DNA of 64,000 nt. It comes from DATAEY01 sp045805565. Its GTDB lineage: Bacteria > Actinomycetota > Thermoleophilia > Solirubrobacterales > Solirubrobacteraceae. The notes under the pieces are model-generated. The model was not told the origin of the DNA. It ran no database searches and saw only the letters and a list, made by a program, of their open reading frames with translations. The position numbers were made by a program, and so were the translations under genes. Shown one piece after another: positions 8,182 through 16,665 of this stretch (positions are counted from its first letter, which is position 1; each line of letters starts with the position of its first letter). The stretch is from positions 1 through 64,000 of the forward strand of contig JBJMKZ010000050.1 in NCBI GenBank assembly GCA_045805565.1, read 5' to 3'.

Positions 8182-8200
8182 TATACCCCCCTGGGGTATA
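8182..8200. promoter_or_regulatory. CsoR operator over two divergent -10 boxes
   Basis: Perfect inverted repeat TATACCCC-CCT-GGGGTATA, matching the A/T-flanked C-tract, G-tract form of CsoR operators. The forward -10 TATAGT (8197-8202) is 8 bases before csoR. The reverse -10 TATACT (8185-8180) is 15 bases before the permease GTG. Bound repressor would cover both. Confidence 0.85.
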
Positions 8201-8210
8201 GTGCGAGGCC

Positions 8211-8498
8211 ATGACTACGCTGCGCGGATACACGGCCTCCAAGTCCGACCTGCTCAAGCGGCTGGCGCGGCTGGAGGGGCAGGTGCGGGGTGTGTCGCGG
8301 ATGGTCGAGGACGACCGCTACTGCATCGAGGTCCTCACCCAGATCAACGCGGCGCGCGGAGCCCTCGACCAGATCGCCCTCGGCCTGCTCGACGGGCACA
8401 TGCGCACCTGTCTGCTGGGCGAGGGCGAGGGGCCTTCGGCTCCCGAGGCCCAGGCCGACGAGGTGATGGCGGCGGTCGGCCGCATGCTCTCGCGCTGA
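8211..8498 (+). CDS. csoR: CsoR-family copper-sensing repressor
   Basis: All-helical metal-responsive repressor of 95 residues. The Cu(I) site is complete: Cys38 (DRYCIEVLTQI), His63 and Cys67 (GHMRTCLL), the C-H-C pattern of copper-sensing CsoR. Nickel-type RcnR has a different histidine set and CstR lacks the histidine. Basic residues in LLKRLARLEGQVRGV are typical of the DNA-binding face. The operator sits directly upstream, so autoregulation is expected. A Shine-Dalgarno for the next gene overlaps the csoR stop, so both may be cotranscribed. Confidence 0.92.
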   Translation: MTTLRGYTASKSDLLKRLARLEGQVRGVSRMVEDDRYCIEVLTQINAARGALDQIALGLLDGHMRTCLLGEGEGPSAPEAQADEVMAAVGRMLSR

Positions 8499-8514
8499 GG
8501 AGCTGCGCCTGAGC

Positions 8515-10077
8515 ATGGCGGTCGTGGCTCGCCGCCGTCGTGACGCGAGCGGGCGGAGGCCCGCGCTGCGGCGGCAGATCACGAGGCCCCCGATCACGGT
8601 GGTCGTCTTCGTGGTCGGCGCCGCCAGCCTCGGCGCCGAGATCGCGGCGGCGCGTCTGGTGGCGCCGTACTTCGGCGCTTCGACGATCGTGTGGGCCAAC
8701 ACGATCGCGATAGTCCTGGTGGCGCTGTCGATCGGCTACTGGGCCGGAGGCCGGCTGGCCACGCCGCACGCCACTCCGGGCGGGCTTTCCCGGCTCGTCC
8801 TCGGCGCCGGGGTGGCGCTCGCCCTCGTCCCCATGGTCGCCCGACCCTTCCTCGGGGCCTCGGTCGGCGCACTGGCCTCGGTATCCGCGGGCGCGTTCGT
8901 CGGGTCCCTGCTGGCGGTGCTGGTGCTGGTGGCGGGTCCGGTGCTGCTGCTGGGAGCCGTCGCCCCCTACGCGGTGCAGCTGACCGTCGAGCGGGTCGAG
9001 GACTCGGGCCCGGTGGCGGGCCGCCTGTATGCGATCTCCACCGCCGGGTCGCTGGTCGGCACCTTCGTCTCGGCGCTCGTGCTGGTGCCGGCAGCCGGCA
9101 CGCATCGCACCTTTCTGGCGTTCGCGCTCGCGCTGACCGCCGTGGGCGCCCTGGGGCTGCCACGCTGGTCGCTGGTGGTGCCGCTCGCCGTGGCCGGGCT
9201 GATCGCTCTCCCCACCGGCCGGGTCAAGGCGGCGGCGCCCGGAGAGCGGGTGCTCTACGAGACCGAGACCCCCTACCAGTACGCCCGCGTGGTGCAGGCG
9301 GCCGACGGCTCGCGGCGACTCGAGCTCAACGAGGGCCTGGCGGTCCACTCGCTCTACCGGCCCCACAGCTACCTCACCGGCGACTACTGGGACGACTTCC
9401 TGGTGCTGCCGCTGGCCACTCTCGGTCGGCCGCCGAGGCGCGTCGCCATGCTCGGCAACGCGGCCGGGACGGTTGCCCGGGCATACGGGCACTTCTTTCC
9501 CGGCACCGCGGTGGACGCGGTCGATATCGACGGTGCCCTGGCCGGGATCGGCCGCCGCTTCTTCGACCTGCGTGGCCCGCGGCTTCGAACCGTCACCGCC
9601 GACGCGAGGCCCTACCTGCGCGATAGCGCGGGCGGATATGACGCGATCTTCGTCGACGCCTACCGCCAGCCCTACATCCCCTTCTACCTCACCACCCGCG
9701 AGTTCTTCACCCTGGCGCGCGACAAGCTGAGACCGAACGGGGTGGTCATCATCAACGTCGGCCACCCCGAGGGCTCGCGCAGCCTCGAACGCGTGCTCAG
9801 CGCCACCATCGGGGTCGCCTTTCCGTACGTGCGCCGGGATCGGGTCGGACCGACCAACACGCTGCTGGTCGGCGCCAGGGAGCTGCCGCGACCGGCGGTC
9901 ATGCGATCCCGCGCCGCGTCGCTCGTTCCGCCGCTGGGCGGGCTGTCCGCGGCCGTGGCCAGACGCCTGCGGCCCGCCCTGACGGGAGGGCGCGTGTTCA
10001 CCGACGACCGCGCCCCGGTCGAGTGGCTCATCGACAGATCCATCGTCGCCTACGCCGCGGGCCGGGAGCGGCGGTGA
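8515..10077 (+). CDS. Membrane-fused spermidine-synthase-like protein
   Basis: 520 residues. The N-terminal half has about six to eight hydrophobic helices starting VVFVVGAASLGAEIAAARLV, typical of transporter-like domains fused to spermidine synthase. The C-terminal half is a Rossmann methyltransferase-like fold: RRVAMLGNAAGTVARAYGH, VDAVDIDGAL, and GYDAIFVDAYRQPYIPFYL in place of the usual DxxDP loop. Aminopropyl transfer to a polyamine is the family activity; whether the altered active-site loop keeps it is uncertain. AGGAG lies about 10 bases upstream of the ATG and overlaps the csoR stop. Its placement behind csoR may be operon-like rather than functional. Confidence 0.82.
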   Translation: MAVVARRRRDASGRRPALRRQITRPPITVVVFVVGAASLGAEIAAARLVAPYFGASTIVWANTIAIVLVALSIGYWAGGRLATPHATPGGLSRLVLGAGVALALVPMVARPFLGASVGALASVSAGAFVGSLLAVLVLVAGPVLLLGAVAPYAVQLTVERVEDSGPVAGRLYAISTAGSLVGTFVSALVLVPAAGTHRTFLAFALALTAVGALGLPRWSLVVPLAVAGLIALPTGRVKAAAPGERVLYETETPYQYARVVQAADGSRRLELNEGLAVHSLYRPHSYLTGDYWDDFLVLPLATLGRPPRRVAMLGNAAGTVARAYGHFFPGTAVDAVDIDGALAGIGRRFFDLRGPRLRTVTADARPYLRDSAGGYDAIFVDAYRQPYIPFYLTTREFFTLARDKLRPNGVVIINVGHPEGSRSLERVLSATIGVAFPYVRRDRVGPTNTLLVGARELPRPAVMRSRAASLVPPLGGLSAAVARRLRPALTGGRVFTDDRAPVEWLIDRSIVAYAAGRERR

Positions 10078-10123
10078 CGGGCGCCGCGGGGTCGCGATCG
10101 AGCCGCTCTCCGGGCCGTGCCCG

Positions 10124-11179
10124 ATGAGCACGTACGAGCTGCTGGCCGACCTTCCGCTGGAGGTCGACGGTTATGAGTTGGAGGAGCTCGAACGCGAGGT
10201 CTCCAGCGATTTCGTCCGGCTCTCCACCGTGGTGCGGCTGCGCGGCGGCGGCGAGGAGGGGGTCGGCGAGGACGTCACCTACGACGCCCTCGACCACATC
10301 GCCTTCCGAGACGCCGGGGCGTCGCTTGCGCTGACCGGCTCGCACAGCCTCGATTCGTTCTCGAGCCGGGTGGGCGAGCTCGACCTGTTCGTCGCCCCGC
10401 CGGTCCGCGAGGTCTCGCGGTGCTACCGGCGCTGGGCATTCGAGAGCGCCGCGCTCGACCTCGCGCTGCGCCAGGCCGGACGCCCGCTGGCGGCCGCGCT
10501 CGGGCGCGAGCCGCAGCCGGTCACCTTCGTGGTCTCGCTGCGCCTCGGCGAGCCGCCATCGCTGGAGCCGTTGCGCTCGCGCCTCGGGCTCTACCCCGAC
10601 ATGCGCTTCAAGCTCGATCCGACGGCGTCGTGGGACGATGGCCTGGTCGCCGCCCTGGCGGCGACCCGAGCGGTGGACGCGGTCGACTTCAAGGGCCACT
10701 ACCGCGGGTCCCTGGTCGACCAGACCGGTGGCCCCGACCTGTACGAGCGGGTCGCCGGCGCCTTCCCCGACGCGTGGATCGAGGATCCCGACCTCTCGAG
10801 GCCGGAGATCGACGAGGTCCTGCGCCCGCACCGTGACCGGATCACCTGGGACGCCCCCATCCACTCGGTCGCCGACATCGAGGCACTGCCGTTCCGGCCC
10901 CGCATGGTCAATCTCAAGCCGTCTCGCCTGGGCGGGCTGCACGAACTGTGCCAGGCCTATGACTATTGCCAGGAGCGGGGGATCGGCGCCTACGGCGGCG
11001 GCCAATTCGAGCTCGGTCCCGGCCGAGGCCAGATCCAGTACCTGGCCTCGCTCTTCCATCCGGACTCGCCCAACGACGTGGCACCCGCCGGCTTCAACGA
11101 TCCGGCGACGCGGGCAGGGCTGCCGACGAGCCCGCTGACCCCCGCCCCGAGCCGGACCGGGTTCCGCTGGGGCGACTAG
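10124..11179 (+). CDS. Enolase-superfamily protein of unknown substrate
   Basis: 351 residues. The C-terminal barrel shows acid-base and metal positions of the superfamily in order: Lys in MRFKLDPTAS, Asp in VDAVDFKGHY, acidic WIEDPDLSRPE, Asp in ITWDAPIHS, Lys in MVNLKPSRLGG, then a long GGGQFELGPGRGQIQYLAS loop. This resembles o-succinylbenzoate synthase or muconate-cycloisomerase-like enzymes but is not typical of either. The metal and lysine residues appear kept, so it is likely an active enzyme. Start ATG 10124; 46-base gap after the preceding gene. No menaquinone genes nearby to support an OSBS role. Confidence 0.68.
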   Translation: MSTYELLADLPLEVDGYELEELEREVSSDFVRLSTVVRLRGGGEEGVGEDVTYDALDHIAFRDAGASLALTGSHSLDSFSSRVGELDLFVAPPVREVSRCYRRWAFESAALDLALRQAGRPLAAALGREPQPVTFVVSLRLGEPPSLEPLRSRLGLYPDMRFKLDPTASWDDGLVAALAATRAVDAVDFKGHYRGSLVDQTGGPDLYERVAGAFPDAWIEDPDLSRPEIDEVLRPHRDRITWDAPIHSVADIEALPFRPRMVNLKPSRLGGLHELCQAYDYCQERGIGAYGGGQFELGPGRGQIQYLASLFHPDSPNDVAPAGFNDPATRAGLPTSPLTPAPSRTGFRWGD

Positions 11180-11187
11180 ACGGTGAT

Positions 11188-12057
11188 CTAATGGCCGGCC
11201 ATCTCGGCGCCCGACGCCGCGGCGGGGCTCGGGGCGCGGCGGTCGAGGTCCTCAAAGCGCATCGCGTTGATGATCCCTCCGCCGAGCAGGATGATCGCCA
11301 GCGCGTAGAACCAGGCGAGCACGATGAGGATGAACACCAGGGTCGTGCCCACCCGCGACAGGGTGTTGACGTTCGAGAGGTAGAAGGGGAACGCGTAGTC
11401 CACGGCGCCAATGACCAGGGTGGCCGCCAGCGCGCCGGGCCAGACCGCCGCCCACGGGACCTGCTCGTTGGGCACCGTCCAGTAGATCAGGCACAGGATC
11501 GCGAACAGCAGGACGAGCCCGGCGCCGAGGGTGAGGAGGAACACGACGCCACGGAGGTTGGCGAGGCCGAACGGAAGCCTCTCGGCGCCGTCGACCAGGA
11601 TGCTCTGCAGCGTCGGGACGGCCACCGTCGCCGCCATGAACAGGAGCACTACCACCAGCATCACCAGCGAGAAGCGCTTCTGGCGCAGCCAGGTGCGGCA
11701 CTCGACGTGATAGATGCGGCAGAAGGCGGTGTCCAGCGCTCCCCAGAACGATGACCCGATCCAGATGCTCGCCACCAGCGCCGCGATCCCAATCCGCCCC
11801 GAGTAGCTCTGCACACGCTCGAGCGCGCCGCTGAGCGTCGCCTCGGTGGCGCTGGGGAACACGCGCTGCAGGTCGCTGAGCACGCTCTCCTGCAGGTCGA
11901 CGCTCTGAAGCACCCGGCCGGCGATGAACAGCGCCACGAGGCCCAGCGGCAGGATCGAGAGCAGCAGGTTGTAGGCGACCATGCCGGAGAGCCCGGTGAG
12001 GTTGTCCGCGTACGCCTTCCAGTAGAAGCGCTTGAGGCGGCGGCCGATCGCGCGCAC
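11188..12057 (-). CDS. YihY/BrkB-family inner membrane protein
   Basis: 289-residue protein with about six transmembrane helices. Family signs are NLTGLSGMVAYNLLLSILPL near the N-terminus, SSFWGALDTAFCRIY, the Arg-rich loop TWLRQKRFSL and LVFILIVLAWFYALAIILLG. Often named ribonuclease BN from an early misassignment; the true role is unknown, possibly a transporter. I start at GTG 12057 with GAGG 8 bases upstream. An ATG at 12117 would add 20 residues that look like intergenic sequence. The stop is 9 bases from the convergent enolase-like gene. Confidence 0.85.
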   Translation of the reverse strand: MRAIGRRLKRFYWKAYADNLTGLSGMVAYNLLLSILPLGLVALFIAGRVLQSVDLQESVLSDLQRVFPSATEATLSGALERVQSYSGRIGIAALVASIWIGSSFWGALDTAFCRIYHVECRTWLRQKRFSLVMLVVVLLFMAATVAVPTLQSILVDGAERLPFGLANLRGVVFLLTLGAGLVLLFAILCLIYWTVPNEQVPWAAVWPGALAATLVIGAVDYAFPFYLSNVNTLSRVGTTLVFILIVLAWFYALAIILLGGGIINAMRFEDLDRRAPSPAAASGAEMAGH

Positions 12058-12154
12058 GGAGCTAGCCTCGCATCTTGGGGCGCCGGCCCGCTCTACGGCG
12101 CTCGAGCCGGTTGACATACCGGCAGCGGGTGCGATAGAGCGGGTCTCGAGCCTC

Positions 12155-12532
12155 GTGCCCGAAGACGACTACTCCATCGTGCCGCAGCTCGACATCGAGC
12201 GCCGGGTGCCGGATGAGCGCACTCAGGTCATCGCCCTGAGCGGCGAGCTCGACGTCGGGACGGTCGACCGGTTCGACGCGGCGCTCCACCAGGCGCTCGA
12301 CGGCCACGAGAGGGCGGTGGTGGTCGCCGACCTCACCAACCTGACCTTCATGGACTCCTCGGGCCTGGCCGCGATGCTGGTCGCCCTGCGCCGGGTGACC
12401 CGAGTCGGCGGGCGGCTGTTCGTGGCCTGCGCGAACCCCACCGTCCTGCGGGTATTCCACATCACGCGCACTGACAAGACGTTCGAGATCTGCCCGACGG
12501 TCGAGCAGGCGCTCGAGCGCGCGCGCCGCTGA
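12155..12532 (+). CDS. STAS-domain anti-sigma factor antagonist
   Basis: 125-residue SpoIIAA-like protein that would bind an anti-sigma factor and free its sigma factor when unphosphorylated. It has VIALSGELDVGTVDRFDAAL, then VVVADLTNLTFMDSSGLAAM with the phosphorylatable serine in D-S-S-G, and a C-terminal helix. GTG 12155 is the best start for a domain of normal size. A longer open frame upstream runs into the divergent YihY gene. No anti-sigma kinase is adjacent; the SpoIIE-type phosphatase at 25765 is a possible but distant partner. Confidence 0.85.
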   Translation: MPEDDYSIVPQLDIERRVPDERTQVIALSGELDVGTVDRFDAALHQALDGHERAVVVADLTNLTFMDSSGLAAMLVALRRVTRVGGRLFVACANPTVLRVFHITRTDKTFEICPTVEQALERARR

Positions 12533-12570
12533 CGCGCGCCGCCCTGCGGGGCCGGACATCCCGCCCCGTC

Positions 12571-13128
12571 TCAGCTGCCCGCTGGCGGTGACGACGAAGG
12601 CCGCCGCGCCGAACGGCGGCGGCGAAGGTGCACCCGGCGGCGGACCGGGAGCACGAACCACAGGGTGATGAACGCGGTGGCGGCCAGGACGGTGGCGATC
12701 ACGGTGGTCGGGGTCGCGAACAGGACGTCGGTCACCAGGAGGACCACGCCGGTCATCGACACCGCTAGCGCGGCCAGGCCCGCGAGCGCCAGGCGGTTGG
12801 CCACCAGCACGAGGTGGTCCTTGTCCTGCAGGCGAAACTGGATGCGGTGGTGGGCGGTGGGCGCGATGAGCAGCGCGGACGCCGCGGCGGCGCACAGCAG
12901 CGTGCCGAAGTAGACCTTCTCCTGGAAGTCGGTGACGCGCGCGAAGCGCTGCGTGAACGGCACGGTGAGCAGGAAGGCGAACAGCACCTGGACGCCCGGC
13001 AGCGCCACCCGCAACTCGCCGAGCAGCTCATTGAGGTTGCGGTCGGCGCGCTCGACCTCGGTCTCGTCGCGACCGCTCTCGCTGAGCCGTCTCCACTGCG
13101 TTCGATCCTGGTCCGGCACCGCGGGCAT
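12571..13128 (-). CDS. DUF6328-like four-helix membrane protein
   Basis: 185 residues. A charged cytoplasmic N-terminus (VERADRNLNELLGELRVALPGVQVLF) precedes four hydrophobic helices and a basic Arg/Ser C-terminal tail (RRRVHLRRRRSARR). The segment PGVQVLFAFLLTVPF followed by FGTLLCAAAASALLIAPTA fits the actinobacterial DUF6328 family. Function unknown. ATG 13128 starts at MPAVPDQDR; the much longer open frame upstream is antisense to the genes at 13291 and 13994. The 162 bases to the next gene hold divergent promoter space with no clear feature. Confidence 0.75.
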   Translation of the reverse strand: MPAVPDQDRTQWRRLSESGRDETEVERADRNLNELLGELRVALPGVQVLFAFLLTVPFTQRFARVTDFQEKVYFGTLLCAAAASALLIAPTAHHRIQFRLQDKDHLVLVANRLALAGLAALAVSMTGVVLLVTDVLFATPTTVIATVLAATAFITLWFVLPVRRRVHLRRRRSARRPSSSPPAGS

Positions 13129-13290
13129 GGACAGTTTGTACCCGTCCGCCGCGCGAGCGCACAGGGGTACCGCGACCTCTCCCGGCAACGTGCGCCCGTC
13201 CGGCAGGCAGACGGCGGCCCGGCGGCCGCGACCACCCGCCGCCCCTTGCTCACTAGAGTGCCTGCGCCGGCCCGCGGCGCCGGCGCTGAG

Positions 13291-13989
13291 ATGCGACGCG
13301 AGGAAGCAGAGCAGGAGGCGGCCTGGCGCAACGCGCACGACGAGCGCCGGGCCCGGCTCGAGTTCTACGCCTTCGACGCGAGCGTCGGCCTCGCCGAGGA
13401 CGCGTGGGAAGTCACGATGCGACTGCGGTCCGAGCCGACCCCGATGCCGGTGGCGGACCCGCCGGCAGCTGCGCCCTTGCAGCCGGCGGCCACGCCGGAG
13501 GTGGCGCCCGACGTCGCCGCCCCCGACGATCTGCCCCCGCAACCGGCGGCCGCGGCGCAGCCGCCCTCCGACCTCGAGCCCTGGGAGCATCCGACCGCGG
13601 AGCCGGCCATCGCGGGCGAGGCGGCGCCCGAAGCGGCGCCCGCCGGTCCACCACCGGAGCCGGCGCGCCGGTGGCTGCGCGCCGGCCGGCGGATGCGAGC
13701 CGCGCCGCGCCCGCGGATACCCCCTCCCCGGCGGCCACGCCGCGAACGGCCCCCGGACGAGCCCCGGGCAGCCGACCTGGCGCTCGAGCCACCCAGGACG
13801 CTGCTGGAACGGCTCACCAGGCTGGTGGGCAACGCGGTCATCGCGGTGGCGATCCTGTGGGTGGGCATGGTCACCGCGCTCGCCTTGCTGACCAGCACCA
13901 CCAGTACGCTCGGCCTGCTGATATACGGAGTGGCTCTGCTCGTCGGCCTGGCGGCCATCGGGCTGGGCCTGGCCATCCGGCGGACTTGA
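13291..13989 (+). CDS. Pro/Ala-rich protein with two C-terminal membrane helices
   Basis: No family recognised. 232 residues: a charged N-terminal helix (REEAEQEAAWRNAHDERRAR), about 100 residues of Pro, Ala and Glu with repeated PxxAP segments, an Arg/Pro-rich basic patch, then two hydrophobic helices (VIAVAILWVGMVTALALLT and LGLLIYGVALLVGLAAIGLG) ending RRT. It looks like a membrane-anchored disordered protein. ATG 13291 is used; an in-frame GTG at 13258 is possible. It precedes the M14/amidase gene by 4 bases, so a link to the cell wall is plausible but unproven. Confidence 0.62.
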   Translation: MRREEAEQEAAWRNAHDERRARLEFYAFDASVGLAEDAWEVTMRLRSEPTPMPVADPPAAAPLQPAATPEVAPDVAAPDDLPPQPAAAAQPPSDLEPWEHPTAEPAIAGEAAPEAAPAGPPPEPARRWLRAGRRMRAAPRPRIPPPRRPRRERPPDEPRAADLALEPPRTLLERLTRLVGNAVIAVAILWVGMVTALALLTSTTSTLGLLIYGVALLVGLAAIGLGLAIRRT

Positions 13990-13993
13990 TCCG

Positions 13994-15418
13994 ATGATGC
14001 TGCCGTCCAGAGTCGTCATCCTCGCCCTGGCGCTCGCGGCCACCGCCGGAGGCGCGGCCGCGATCACGGGGTTCGCGCCCGGCCGAGCCGGCAGCCACGC
14101 TCCGGCGGCGGCGCGGATCGACACTGCCGGCAGAGGCGGCGCGACCGCGGCGCGGACGGTGGTGTTCGGGCACTCGGTGCGTGGGCGGGCGCTGGTGGCG
14201 CGCGAGCGGGGCGGCCCGGGAACGGCGCGGCGGGTGCTGGTGGTGGGCTGCATCCACGGGAACGAGTGCGCGGGCCAAGCGGTCACCCGGCGGCTGGCCG
14301 CGCTCGGGGTCGCTGCGGGCGCCGACCTCTGGCTGGTGGACAACGCCAATCCCGACGGGACGGCGCTGCGTCGGCGACAGAACGCCCATGGAGTGGATCT
14401 GAACCGCAACTTTCCCTACCGCTGGCGGCAGCTGGATCATCCCGGCGGGTCGTACTGGTCCGGTCCACGCCCGCTTTCGGAGCCGGAATCCCGGGCGTTG
14501 CGGCGGCTCATCCTGCGCCTGCGCCCGGACGTGACGATCTGGTACCACCAGCACATGCGGCTGGTCGACCAGTCCGGCGGCGATGCGGCGGTCGAGCGCC
14601 GCTACGCCGGCCTGGTGGGACTCCCGCTGCGGCGACTGGCCCGTTTTCCCGGCAGCGTCAGCAGCTGGCAGGACCGCTATCTGTCCGGGTCCACCGCGTT
14701 CGTCGTCGAGCTGCCCGCGGGACGGCTGGCGCCGTCCGCGGTGACCAGGCACGCGGCGGCGGTGCTGGCACTGGCGGGGGCAAGCTCGCGGCGCCCGGCG
14801 GCCGCCGCCATCACCACCCCCCCGACCAGGGCGCCGCCGTCGCTGCGCCCGCCGATTCGCCAGTGGCGCATACCGTTCACGAACCGCCGGCGCGCCGAGA
14901 TGGCGGCCTACGCCCGCCGTCACTACGGCGTGTCGACCTGGCGGCTGGTGATGCCGAAGGTGATCGTCGAGCACTACTCCGACACCTCCACCGCCAGCGC
15001 GGTCTACAACACCTTCGCTCCCGACCGCCCCGACCCGGAGCTCCACGAGCTGCCCGGCACCTGCGCTCACTTCGTGGTCTCCCCCCAGGGGACGATCTTC
15101 CAGCTGGTCGACCTGGGGACGATGTGCCGCCATGCCCTCGGGCTCAACTACATCGCGATCGGGATCGAGCACGCCGGCTTCTCGGACGGTCAGGTCATGG
15201 GCAATCCCCGCGAGCTCGCCGCCTCGCTGCGACTCACGCGCTGGCTGCGCTGCCTCTACGGAATCCAAGTGCGCAACGTGATCGGTCACGCGGAGGCGCT
15301 CTCCTCGCCCTACCACCGCGAGCGCATCGCCCGCCTGCGCAATCAGACCCACGGGGACTTCGCCCGCCCGGCGATGACGCGCTACCGGGCGCGCCTGGCC
15401 CGCCTGCCGTGCCGGTAG
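13994..15418 (+). CDS. M14 zinc carboxypeptidase fused to N-acetylmuramoyl-L-alanine amidase
   Basis: 474 residues with an N-terminal signal helix (about 7-27). Domain 1 (about 50-260) is M14: zinc ligands in VGCIHGNECAG (HxxE), then NPDGT, DLNRNFPYRW, YHQH and catalytic Glu in FVVELPAGR, close to MpaA-type murein tripeptide amidases. Domain 2 (about 290-474) is amidase_2: IVEHYSDTST, IGIEHAGFSDG and NVIGHAEAL with zinc histidines, and an aspartate in THGDF. Predicted to act outside the cell on the stem peptide and the lactyl-amide bond of peptidoglycan. It starts 4 bases after the previous gene. Confidence 0.85.
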   Translation: MMLPSRVVILALALAATAGGAAAITGFAPGRAGSHAPAAARIDTAGRGGATAARTVVFGHSVRGRALVARERGGPGTARRVLVVGCIHGNECAGQAVTRRLAALGVAAGADLWLVDNANPDGTALRRRQNAHGVDLNRNFPYRWRQLDHPGGSYWSGPRPLSEPESRALRRLILRLRPDVTIWYHQHMRLVDQSGGDAAVERRYAGLVGLPLRRLARFPGSVSSWQDRYLSGSTAFVVELPAGRLAPSAVTRHAAAVLALAGASSRRPAAAAITTPPTRAPPSLRPPIRQWRIPFTNRRRAEMAAYARRHYGVSTWRLVMPKVIVEHYSDTSTASAVYNTFAPDRPDPELHELPGTCAHFVVSPQGTIFQLVDLGTMCRHALGLNYIAIGIEHAGFSDGQVMGNPRELAASLRLTRWLRCLYGIQVRNVIGHAEALSSPYHRERIARLRNQTHGDFARPAMTRYRARLARLPCR

Positions 15419-15440
15419 CCCGCCCGGCGACCAGTGGTGC

Positions 15441-16133
15441 TCAGGGCTCGGCTCGCGGGCGCGGCGGCACGCCGGAGCGGCGCATCATCGCGGCGCTCAA
15501 CGCCACCGTCCACACGAGGGCCGCGATCGGCGCAACGAACCCGTAGGCCCCCCCGACCGCGAAGAACCCGCTCCGGGCGAAGAGCGCGATCCCGGCCGGT
15601 AGCTGGAGCACCGCCGCGACGCTCCCGCTCCAATACAGCGCCGGCGACAACGCCCCACTGCGGGCTCCCGAGCAGGATGCCGCCGCGAAGAACGTCGCGA
15701 AGCCGAATGCCGAGAGCGTGAAGAAGGCGCTGGCCGCGTCGTAGAAGGCTCTGACCAGGTCGGCGTTGGCGCCGGCCGCGACGTCGAACGCGATCCCGTT
15801 GAACAGCGCGGCGCCCGCGACCACCAGGGTCACGCCCGCGACGCCGCCCCCGAACGCGGCCGCCGAAAGCCGTCCCTCGCCTCCTTCGCCGGAGCGCAGG
15901 TACGAGCGCGCCGCGCCCAGGAACCAGATGAAGAGCACCAGGCTCACGCCCAGCAGGAGGTCGCCCACGAGCACCTGCTCGCGCCCGGCGACGAAGAATC
16001 TCCTTATCTGGTTCGAGGAGGCGTTCGCGGCGGGCGGAATGCCCGGCAGCACCAGCGCCACGAAGGCGACGACCGCGAACGCGATGCCGGTGGCCGCGTC
16101 CCACCGCCGGCCCCTCTCATCGGCAACCGTCAT
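15441..16133 (-). CDS. Hypothetical multi-pass membrane protein
   Basis: 230 residues with about six hydrophobic helices. No family confidently recognised. A loop NASSNQIRRFFVAGREQVLVGDLLLG follows the first helix, and the remaining helices are Ala/Gly/Phe-rich. ATG 16133 is chosen because AAAGGAG lies about 10 bases upstream; the frame stays open for 12 further codons. The stop is 23 bases from the convergent M14/amidase gene. The divergent PAS gene begins about 100 bases away. Confidence 0.72.
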   Translation of the reverse strand: MTVADERGRRWDAATGIAFAVVAFVALVLPGIPPAANASSNQIRRFFVAGREQVLVGDLLLGVSLVLFIWFLGAARSYLRSGEGGEGRLSAAAFGGGVAGVTLVVAGAALFNGIAFDVAAGANADLVRAFYDAASAFFTLSAFGFATFFAAASCSGARSGALSPALYWSGSVAAVLQLPAGIALFARSGFFAVGGAYGFVAPIAALVWTVALSAAMMRRSGVPPRPRAEP

Positions 16134-16220
16134 GTCACCCGTTCTCCTTTCGCATTCACCCGGGCTCATCCTCTCCGCCGGCGCCGCGCGGCGTCAAATC
16201 GCGCCGCGACGAGCGCTCGT

Positions 16221-16226
16221 TAGGGT
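16221..16226 (+). promoter_or_regulatory. -10 box of the PAS gene (leaderless)
   Basis: TAGGGT, 7 bases before the GTG at 16234. Confidence 0.6.
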
Positions 16227-16233
16227 TCCCCCC

Positions 16234-16665
16234 GTGCACGCCGAGCCCGAGACCCCAGGGGAGCAGAAGCCCCTCGAGCTGATCCTGGCGCGCAATCTCC
16301 TTTCGAGCATCTCCACCCCGGGCTTCCTGGTCGACATGGACGGGATGCTGGTGTTCTTCAACGAGGCAGCCGGCGCGATGCTCGGCAAGCACTTCGAGGA
16401 GACGGGAAAGATGGCGCCCGAGGAGTGGAGCCGGGCGTTCGGCCCCTACGATCGCAAAGGCCGAGCGATGAACATCGACGAGTTGCCGCTCACGATCGCG
16501 CTGCGCGAGGGCTGTCCGGCCCATGACTCGTTCACGCTCCAGTCGGCGGGCGGAGAGCGCCGGGAGGTCGAGGTGAGCGCGTTCCCGCTGGTCGCGGCGG
16601 GGGGCGGCTTTCGCGGCGCACTGGCCATCTTCTGGCCGGTCGGCAGCGGGAGACGCAAGCGATGA
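16234..16665 (+). CDS. Stand-alone PAS-domain protein
   Basis: 143 residues, nearly all one PAS domain: ILARNLLSSISTPGFLVDMDGMLVFFNEAAGAMLG at the start, the FxxY-like turn RKGRAMNIDELPL, and a closing strand ERREVEVSAFPLV. No output domain is attached, so it would signal by binding a partner or sensing a ligand. GTG start fixed by TAGGGT at 7 bases. It overlaps the following metallo-beta-lactamase gene as ATGA, so the pair is translationally coupled. Confidence 0.82.
   Translation: MHAEPETPGEQKPLELILARNLLSSISTPGFLVDMDGMLVFFNEAAGAMLGKHFEETGKMAPEEWSRAFGPYDRKGRAMNIDELPLTIALREGCPAHDSFTLQSAGGERREVEVSAFPLVAAGGGFRGALAIFWPVGSGRRKR

Noticed and set aside
8165..8257. Longer permease start at 8257
   Set aside because: It would translate through the CsoR operator and overlap csoR; both -10 boxes place the start near 8164.
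12571..14409. A 612-codon open frame on the reverse strand
   Set aside because: Only the last 185 codons look like protein (DUF6328-like); the rest is antisense to the genes at 13291 and 13994 and has shadow-type Arg/Gly composition.
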